Assembly: GCA_028691175.1 (NCBI GenBank)
Contig: JAQUZU010000008.1
Coordinates: 2,483-15,345 of the forward strand
Origin: Candidatus Kapaibacterium sp.
Lineage (GTDB): Bacteria > Bacteroidota > Ignavibacteria > Kapaibacteriales > UBA2268
Reading direction: 5' to 3'
Length of the DNA stretch: 12,863 nt
The notes under the pieces are model-generated. The model saw nothing but the letters and a program-made list of their open reading frames with translations. It made no database searches and was not told where the DNA came from. Shown one piece after another: positions 8,106 through 12,863 of this stretch (positions are counted from its first letter, which is position 1; each line of letters starts with the position of its first letter). The translations under genes were made by a program, and so were the position numbers.

Positions 8106-8996
8106 CTAATAGCCGAGCGATTTCAGATAATTTTTATTGTTACGCCAATTATCTTTTACTTTGACGTATAATTCAAGATATACCGGCTGTTCAAGATGTT
8201 TTTCGATATCGATTCGAGCTTTTTCGCCGATTTGCTTAATTCGCTCCCCACCTTTGCCGACTATGATAATTTTCTGCGATTTGCGCTCGACGAGTACGTC
8301 TGCAGAAATATACCATTTGCCGTTGTCTTTTTCGCGAAACTGCGTAATCACGATATCTGATGCGTATGGCAACTCTTCCGAGAGCGAAAGAAAGACTTTC
8401 TCGCGAATGATTTCGCTCACGAAAAAGCGTTCGTTCTGCGTGCTGAGTTCTTCCGGATCAAAGAAAAATTCTCCCTCGGGCATGTATTTGCCGAGAGTTG
8501 CAAGCAAACTATCGATATACGTTTTATGCAGAGCGGACATAGGAATTATTTCCTCGAAATATCCGGTTTTGCTGTATTCGGCAATAATCGGAAGTGTCGA
8601 TTTCACGTCTTCGTATAAATCGATTTTGTTTAATATCGCAATAATCGGCTTGCCGGTTTGCTTCGCAAGTTCAAGAAATTCACGCGATTCTTCGTCGATT
8701 TCGCCGCCATATTTTTTTACGTCGACCAAGAAAAGAATCGCATCCGCACTTTCGAGTGCAGTATCTACATATTCCATCATCAGCCGCTGCATTTCATATT
8801 TCGGGCTGAGAATTCCCGGCGTATCAATAAATACAATCTGCTTTTCGTCATCAGAGTGAATGCCCAAAACCTGCTTGCGAGTAGTCTGCGGTTTCGGGGT
8901 TACAATCGAGAGCTTTGTCCCGAGAATAGCATTCATCAGGGTTGATTTTCCGACATTTGGTCTGCCGACAATCGCAATATATCCGGCTTTTGTCAT
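8106..8996 (-). CDS. era: GTPase Era, 30S ribosomal subunit assembly factor
   Basis: A 296-residue protein with the start at 8996. The GTPase domain carries G1 GRPNVGKS (11-18), G2 in PQTTR (36-40), G3 DTPG (58-61), G4 NKID (123-126) and G5 SAL (154-156). The C-terminal KH domain has the RNA-binding GxxG loop in VGKGGERIK (246-254), and the family's LELYVKVK.NWR follows. Era binds the 3' end of 16S rRNA and acts in 30S maturation, linking ribosome assembly to growth and division, at the membrane and in the cytoplasm. The frame is open upstream to 9065, but the homologous N-terminus is MTKAGYIAIVGRPNVGKS, and its ATG overlaps the preceding TAA as TAATG. The two genes are therefore probably translationally coupled. 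All catalytic motifs are intact and the length is normal. Confidence 0.97.
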   Translation of the reverse strand: MTKAGYIAIVGRPNVGKSTLMNAILGTKLSIVTPKPQTTRKQVLGIHSDDEKQIVFIDTPGILSPKYEMQRLMMEYVDTALESADAILFLVDVKKYGGEIDEESREFLELAKQTGKPIIAILNKIDLYEDVKSTLPIIAEYSKTGYFEEIIPMSALHKTYIDSLLATLGKYMPEGEFFFDPEELSTQNERFFVSEIIREKVFLSLSEELPYASDIVITQFREKDNGKWYISADVLVERKSQKIIIVGKGGERIKQIGEKARIDIEKHLEQPVYLELYVKVKDNWRNNKNYLKSLGY

Positions 8997-9301
8997 TATT
9001 CTGCCTTGTCGGTAGTTGCCGGCTTGTCGAATCTCTTCAATATTCCGTACGGCAATACTACGCAATAGCCGATAATTAAAATCACGGGAGCGACATTTAC
9101 TGCCCAGAAGTTATTCCAAGTACCGTCCGGTACTGCGGCTTCTTCGGACATTCCGGTCGACATCAACAGATAGCCGACTACGATAATTGCAATCGAAATT
9201 GCAATGCAAATTAAATTTTTCTTTCCGAGAGGGAATTCCCACTTTACGTCGGAACCTTTTTTTGCAGTCTGTTGCTGCATCATATTCGGATATTGACTCA
9301 T
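8996..9301 (-). CDS. DUF3098-like small membrane protein
   Basis: A 101-residue protein with two membrane segments (about 29-48 and 68-88) and hydrophilic ends. FPLGKKN before the first segment, GYLLMSTG at its end and NVAPVILIIGY in the second match the pattern of DUF3098 (F.LGK.NY…G..LMSGG…API.LL.GF), a family of small two-helix proteins in Bacteroidetes/Chlorobi with no known function. An AAGG eight to twelve bases before the ATG is one of the clearer Shine-Dalgarno sequences in the window and supports the start. It has its own Bacteroidetes-type promoter and is joined to era by TAATG, which suggests shared expression with a ribosome-assembly GTPase. No function is assigned. The family match is from memory of the motif and has not been searched. 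Confidence 0.75.
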   Translation of the reverse strand: MSQYPNMMQQQTAKKGSDVKWEFPLGKKNLICIAISIAIIVVGYLLMSTGMSEEAAVPDGTWNNFWAVNVAPVILIIGYCVVLPYGILKRFDKPATTDKAE

Positions 9302-9335
9302 TCTATTTTACCTTATTATTTTCGATTTCAGATTT

Positions 9336-9367
9336 CAAATTTACACAAATCAGTCAAGAAATACAAA
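9336..9367 (-). promoter_or_regulatory. Bacteroidetes-type promoter of the DUF3098-era pair
   Basis: On the - strand TTTG (9367-9364) is followed after exactly 20 bases by TAAATTTG (9343-9336), a full match to the TTTG-N19/21-TANNTTTG consensus recognised by the primary sigma factor of Bacteroidetes. It lies about 35 bp before the ATG at 9301. The -33 box begins immediately after the parB stop codon. The site makes the pair a separate transcript from parAB. Confidence 0.6.
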
Positions 9368-10381
9368 TTAAATATTTGTTTCTATATTGTTTTCTTTCGA
9401 GTTGGCGAGCATATCGAGAATTCTTTCCAAATCATCCGGCGAATAAAATTCTATTTCGATTTTACCGCTTTTTTCATCTTTCGGATTGATTCGGATCTGC
9501 GTTCCGAAGATATGCCGCAAAGAATTTTCGCGTGCCTCGAGGACGGTCGCAACCTCCGGCGGAACATTTGCCTTGTCCCACTTCGCCAGACGCGGCTTCT
9601 TAGGCAGGCTCGGCGAATCGAGATCGGAGACGAATTTCCCCTCTTCAATGTCGCGAACAAGTTTTTCGGTCGCTCGCACGGACAAGCCTTTGTCCATCAC
9701 TTCCTGCCACGCAAGCAGCATTTTCTGCGTACTCGATAGTGCAAGCATCGCACGGGCGTGCCCGGTAGAGATTTCGAGATTTCGCAGGCTGTCCTGAATC
9801 TTTTCCGGCAGTTTCAGCAGGCGCAGCGAATTTGTAATCGTGCTGCGGTCTTTGCCAACTTTTTTCGCAACTTCTTCCTGCGTCAGATTGCAGTCTTCTA
9901 TAAGTTGATTATAGCCATTCGCAATTTCAATCGGATTCAAATCGTGGCGCTGGACATTCTCAATCAACGCCATCGCCATCATCTCTACATCTTCCGTAAC
10001 ATTAATTATATGAGCCGGAATTGTGTCAAGCCCCGCGAGAATAGACGCGCGTAGGCGCCGCTCGCCACTAATAAGTTCATAGCCGTTCAGGCTCGGGCGA
10101 ACAGTAATCGGCTGAATCACGCCGAACTCGAGAATCGAATTTTTCAGGTCTTCGAGTGCATCGGAGTCAAATTCCTTTCGTGGCTGATACGGATTGTGAA
10201 CTATTTCATTTACTTTGATTTGCGGAGTAGCCGGCTGCGAATTGCCGTCGCTAACCGAAATCGGTGCATCCGAATTGTCCGGACTCGGAGTAAATTTCAG
10301 TCCGGTCCCGGAAACTTCGAACGACGAAGTCAGCAACGCGCCAAGTCCCTTGCCAAGTCCGGTATGAGTTTTTTTTGTCAT
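9368..10381 (-). CDS. parB: Chromosome partition protein ParB (Spo0J family)
   Basis: A 337-residue protein with the full ParB layout. The N-terminal GLGKGLGALL (8-17) is the short segment that stimulates ParA ATPase. A low-complexity linker rich in Ser, Pro and Asp follows (about 20-52). The CTP-binding/clamp domain has NPYQPRK (63-69), GERRLRA (106-112) and ENVQRHDLNP (141-150). The helix-turn-helix DNA-binding region is at about 166-190 (LTQEEVAKKVGKDRSTITN), and the C-terminal dimerisation domain at about 280-325 (ENSLRHIFGT…GKIEIEFYSPDDLERI). It binds parS sites near the origin, loads as a sliding clamp and works with ParA in origin segregation. The start is 24 bp after parA, with GGAAAGAG about 8 bases before the ATG. 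No canonical parS (TGTTTCACGTGAAACA-like) was seen in this window. Confidence 0.96.
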   Translation of the reverse strand: MTKKTHTGLGKGLGALLTSSFEVSGTGLKFTPSPDNSDAPISVSDGNSQPATPQIKVNEIVHNPYQPRKEFDSDALEDLKNSILEFGVIQPITVRPSLNGYELISGERRLRASILAGLDTIPAHIINVTEDVEMMAMALIENVQRHDLNPIEIANGYNQLIEDCNLTQEEVAKKVGKDRSTITNSLRLLKLPEKIQDSLRNLEISTGHARAMLALSSTQKMLLAWQEVMDKGLSVRATEKLVRDIEEGKFVSDLDSPSLPKKPRLAKWDKANVPPEVATVLEARENSLRHIFGTQIRINPKDEKSGKIEIEFYSPDDLERILDMLANSKENNIETNI

Positions 10382-10405
10382 TACATTTCTCTTTCCGCTC
10401 GTCGA

Positions 10406-11182
10406 TTATTGTTTTGCTATTTTATTTTTCGCGATAAGTTCCTGTGCGAGATCGAGATAATTTTTCGCTCCCACGCTCAATGCGTCATACAAAATTACCG
10501 GCTTGCCAAAACTCGGAGCCTCCGATATTCTGACATTTCTGTTTATCAGTGTCTTAAATGCTTTATTTCCAAAGTGTTTACGTACTTCGTCGACTACTTG
10601 GTTCGAGAGCCGCAAGCGCGAATCATACATCGTCAGCAGCACGCCCTCGATATCGAGATCCGGATTTAGGCGATACCGCACAATCGAAATTGTATTCAAT
10701 AACTGCCCCAATCCCTCCAAGGCGTAATACTCGCACTGCACCGGAATCAGCACCGAATCGGCAGCAGTCAGCGCATTCAAAGTCAGCAAGCCGAGCGACG
10801 GCGGGCAGTCGATAATTATAAAATCATAGTCGTTTTTTACTTTGTTAATCGCATATTTCAGTACAGATTCGCGATTATCGGTCGAAACCATTTCGATTTC
10901 CGCACCGACAAGATTGATATGCGAAGGCAGCAAAGTCAGGTTCGGCATCTCGGTTTGAACAGCCGCATCTTTAATTTCAAGCCCGTTCACGAGAACCTCG
11001 TAGACAGTTTTATCGAGATTTCTGCTGTCAATTCCGACACCGCCGGACGTGTTCGCCTGCGGATCAATATCAATAAGCAGGACTTTTAGTTCTGCCGCCG
11101 CGAGCGATGCAGCCAGATTTATAGAAGTAGTCGTCTTGCCTACTCCGCCCTTTTGATTTGCTATTGCTATTACTTTTCCCAT
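10406..11182 (-). CDS. parA: Chromosome partition ATPase ParA (Soj family)
   Basis: A 258-residue MinD/ParA-type ATPase. The deviant Walker A box KGGVGKTT is at 11-18, with the signature Lys11 and Lys16. The Walker A' segment LLIDIDPQANTS is at 35-46 (Asp40), and Walker B IIIDCPPSLG at 122-131. Arg189 and Arg191 in DSRLRLSNQVVDEVR lie where the Soj family contacts DNA. It has no N-terminal DNA-binding extension, so it belongs to the small chromosomal (type Ib-like) group and not to the P1 plasmid type. It forms ATP-dependent dimers on the nucleoid that ParB displaces. The frame is open to an ATG at 11212, but the family begins MGKVIAIANQKGG, so the start at 11182 is preferred. It is the first gene of parAB, 147 bp downstream of rsmH. 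Confidence 0.97.
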   Translation of the reverse strand: MGKVIAIANQKGGVGKTTTSINLAASLAAAELKVLLIDIDPQANTSGGVGIDSRNLDKTVYEVLVNGLEIKDAAVQTEMPNLTLLPSHINLVGAEIEMVSTDNRESVLKYAINKVKNDYDFIIIDCPPSLGLLTLNALTAADSVLIPVQCEYYALEGLGQLLNTISIVRYRLNPDLDIEGVLLTMYDSRLRLSNQVVDEVRKHFGNKAFKTLINRNVRISEAPSFGKPVILYDALSVGAKNYLDLAQELIAKNKIAKQ

Positions 11183-11218
11183 AATTTTATTTGCTTTGTG
11201 CTGCGATATCAATCTTTA

Positions 11219-11246
11219 ATTATTGAAAGACTATTTTATATGTAAA
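11219..11246 (-). promoter_or_regulatory. Candidate promoter of parAB
   Basis: On the - strand TTTACA (11246-11241, five of six to TTGACA) is followed after 16 bases by AATAAT (11224-11219, five of six to TATAAT), about 37 bp before the parA ATG at 11182. The area is very AT-rich, so chance matches are likely. No TANNTTTG box was found here. Confidence 0.35.
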
Positions 11247-11291
11247 AAATTGTATTGTGCCGTATTATTGTTGAAAACTTGTCTTCAAGTC

Positions 11292-11312
11292 CGGCGTGCG
11301 GGCACATTGCCG
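11292..11312 (-). repeat. GC-rich inverted repeat between rsmH and parA
   Basis: On the - strand CGGC-AAT-GTGC-CC-GCAC-GCCG forms an outer 4-bp and an inner stem separated by a 3-base bulge, beginning 18 bp after the rsmH stop. It is much more GC-rich than the AT-rich remainder of the 147-bp gap. It has no T run after it on either strand, so it is not a standard intrinsic terminator. It could slow polymerase or mark the 3' end of the mraZ-rsmH transcript; function unknown. Confidence 0.35.
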
Positions 11313-11329
11313 CGAGAATATTTTCCGGA

Positions 11330-12355
11330 TTAATTTACTTCGTCCGGATCGATTTTCTCTGCAACGCGTAATTTCGCACTGCGCGAACGCGGATTGCTGA
11401 GAATTTCGGCTTCGTCCGGCTCAATCGGCTTCGGGGTCAGAATTTTCAGTTCCGGCATCCGGATAAGTCGCGGAAGCGGTTCGTCGGAATACTTTTTACT
11501 CGAAAAATCGCGGAAATTATTTTTTACGATTCTATCTTCCAGCGAATGATAAGAAATAACCACAATTCTCCCGTGCGGAGCAAGAATTGGCACGGCATTT
11601 GATAGTATTTTATTCAGTACGCCAAGTTCGTCATTGACTGCGATACGGACGGCTTGGAAAGTACGGGACAGTGCTTTGAAAAGTTGTGTCTGGGGTACGG
11701 ACTCCTCGACAATCTGTCGAAGGTCAGTCGTACTACGAATAGGAAAAGCGCGACGACGCTGCGAAATTCGTCGCGCTATACTTTTAGCGAAAGGTTCTTC
11801 TCCGTATTCACGGAGAAGCCTTTCGATTTGTCTCTCGTCTGCTGTATTAAGCAATTCCTCTGCTGTGATACCGTCGGATGCGAACCTCAGATTGAGCGGA
11901 CTTTCCGATCGATAACTAAACCCGCGGTGACTATCGTCAAGTTGCCGCGAAGACACGCCAAGGTCGAGAAGAATCCCGTTCACCTTGCCGCGTAGTCTCT
12001 CTATGCTGCATGCCTCACTGAAACACTCGTTAAGCAGTATTAGCCTACTGTTTTCCCCTTTAACGAGTTCATCAGCAAATTTACTATGGCAATATTCTAT
12101 TGCCATAGTGTCTTTGTCGAAGGCTAACAGTCTCCCGTTTTTCCCCAGCCTTCGCAAAATTTCGGAGCTATGACCTCCCCCTCCGAGAGTTCCGTCTACG
12201 TAAATGCCGTCTTCGTTTATCGCCAGAAATTCCAGGCATTTGTCTAAAAATACCGGCTTATGATACTCGTAACTTTCTGCGTGCGAGTAATCAATACGCT
12301 CTCGGCGGTGTGAACTTTTTTGATTTCTGCGTTTCATCAAAAAATTTTCCCGCAT
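11330..12355 (-). CDS. rsmH: 16S rRNA (cytosine-1402-N4)-methyltransferase RsmH
   Basis: A 341-residue protein (old name MraW) that uses S-adenosylmethionine to methylate N4 of C1402 in the 30S P site. It shows HKPVFLDKCLEFL (32-44), the methyl-donor loop YVDGTLGGGGHSSEIL (52-67), GRLLAFDKD (74-82), GILLDLGVSSRQLDDSHRGFSY (127-148), FQAVRIAVNDEL (233-244), VISYHSLEDRIVK (266-278) and the final NPRSRSAKLR (321-330). The usual PLDMRMD segment after GFSF reads PLNLRFA here (153-159), losing two acidic residues. The N-terminus is about 20 residues longer than in many homologues, basic and hydrophilic. An alternative start is Met7 at 12337, with GGGAAAA ten or so bases before it. It follows mraZ by 42 bp. 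Arg and Leu codons look more mixed (AGA, AGG, CTA) than in neighbouring genes. Confidence 0.95.
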   Translation of the reverse strand: MRENFLMKRRNQKSSHRRERIDYSHAESYEYHKPVFLDKCLEFLAINEDGIYVDGTLGGGGHSSEILRRLGKNGRLLAFDKDTMAIEYCHSKFADELVKGENSRLILLNECFSEACSIERLRGKVNGILLDLGVSSRQLDDSHRGFSYRSESPLNLRFASDGITAEELLNTADERQIERLLREYGEEPFAKSIARRISQRRRAFPIRSTTDLRQIVEESVPQTQLFKALSRTFQAVRIAVNDELGVLNKILSNAVPILAPHGRIVVISYHSLEDRIVKNNFRDFSSKKYSDEPLPRLIRMPELKILTPKPIEPDEAEILSNPRSRSAKLRVAEKIDPDEVN

Positions 12356-12397
12356 CAGCCGTATATCGGGTAATTAATATCGATACAAAGCCGATGA

Positions 12398-12841
12398 CTA
12401 TAATGTCATTACTTTTCCGGCAACATCGCCATAAGATTCGTCCTGCGAAGACAAATAAGCCCGGAATTTATCCGGATTCCAAAATTCTATATGGTCTATC
12501 ATGCCGATTATTGCAACTTGTTTATCTATGCCCGCAAACTCTATCAGTGCTTTCGGCAAAGCAATTCGCTGCTGCGCATCAATCTTTACATCTTCACTCC
12601 ACATCAATAACACTCGAAGAAAATAGCGATTTTTCTCGTCGTACTGGTTAAGTTGCTCGAACTTTTCCTCGTACTTTTTCCACTCGTCAAAAGGATAAGC
12701 CACGATGCATTCATCGACGCCGCGAGTAATCACAAAAGTATCGTTCGCACTCGGCGAAAGAGCTTTGCGCATCTTCGACGGAACGTTTACACGCCCCTTT
12801 GCGTCTATCGAATACTGTTCCTGACCCTTGAAAAATGCCAT
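12398..12841 (-). CDS. mraZ: Transcriptional regulator MraZ
   Basis: A 147-residue protein with two SpoVT/AbrB-like halves. The first has FKGQEQYSIDAKGRVNVPSKMR (4-25, with DAKGR at 13-17). The second has KIDAQQRIALPKALIEFAGI (86-105), where the usual D.QGR reads DAQQR. VAIIGMIDHIEFWNPDKF (109-126) is the family ending. MraZ forms a ring-shaped oligomer that binds short repeats upstream of its own gene and controls the division and cell-wall cluster. Those repeats would lie beyond the window: only 22 bases upstream of the start are visible, with a weak GAG before the ATG. It forms a pair with rsmH, as in nearly all bacteria that have it. Confidence 0.95.
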   Translation of the reverse strand: MAFFKGQEQYSIDAKGRVNVPSKMRKALSPSANDTFVITRGVDECIVAYPFDEWKKYEEKFEQLNQYDEKNRYFLRVLLMWSEDVKIDAQQRIALPKALIEFAGIDKQVAIIGMIDHIEFWNPDKFRAYLSSQDESYGDVAGKVMTL

Positions 12842-12863
12842 TATCTCGACTAGATATTAATGT

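Noticed and set aside
8997..9065. Longer era reading frame starting at 9065
   Set aside because: It overlaps the DUF3098 gene, and the family N-terminus begins at the ATG at 8996, which forms the TAATG junction.
9363..9379. AT-rich hairpin (ACAAAT/ATTTGT) across the parB stop codon as a terminator
   Set aside because: Only two G-C pairs at most, no T run, and it shares bases with the better supported -33 promoter box.

Overview
The window reads as an ordinary chromosomal segment of a Gram-negative bacterium in the Fibrobacteres-Chlorobi-Bacteroidetes (FCB) group, most likely the Bacteroidota/Chlorobiota side (for example an Ignavibacteria- or Kapabacteria-like lineage; the exact phylum cannot be fixed by eye). 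Three things point there. There is a DUF3098-type small membrane protein, a family largely confined to that group. A TTTG-N20-TANNTTTG promoter of the Bacteroidetes type lies in front of it. Shine-Dalgarno sequences are weak or absent before most genes. The pump operon, with an outer-membrane TolC-like protein, shows a double-membrane envelope.

Layout. On the + strand, bases 1-220 hold the C-terminal end of an unrecognised gene, followed by a strong hairpin (250-284) and then a lone polytopic membrane glycosyltransferase-like gene (300-1901). Everything else is on the - strand and reads from high to low coordinates. mraZ and rsmH (12841 down to 11330) are the usual first two genes of the division/cell-wall (dcw) cluster. 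They are followed not by ftsL/ftsI but, after about 150 bp, by parA-parB (11182 to 9368), the chromosome segregation ATPase and its CTP-dependent DNA clamp. Next come a DUF3098 membrane protein and the ribosome-assembly GTPase era (9301 to 8106), joined by a TAATG stop-start overlap. Last is a four-gene efflux operon (7978 to 1914): membrane-fusion protein, RND inner-membrane pump, a GyrI-like small-molecule-binding protein, and TolC-like outer-membrane channel. The pump and the GyrI-like gene are again joined by TAATG. The efflux operon and the glycosyltransferase gene converge with only 12 bp between their stop codons.

How the genes work together. The pump operon carries all three parts of a tripartite exporter plus a soluble protein of a family that binds, and in some members hydrolyses, xenobiotics; that fourth member is the most interesting point. 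The par, mraZ-rsmH and era genes are housekeeping functions in segregation, 16S rRNA modification and 30S maturation. No mobile element, CRISPR array, tRNA, rRNA or clear foreign island was seen, and I did not find a convincing wholly new system. The observations listed are refinements of otherwise recognisable genes.
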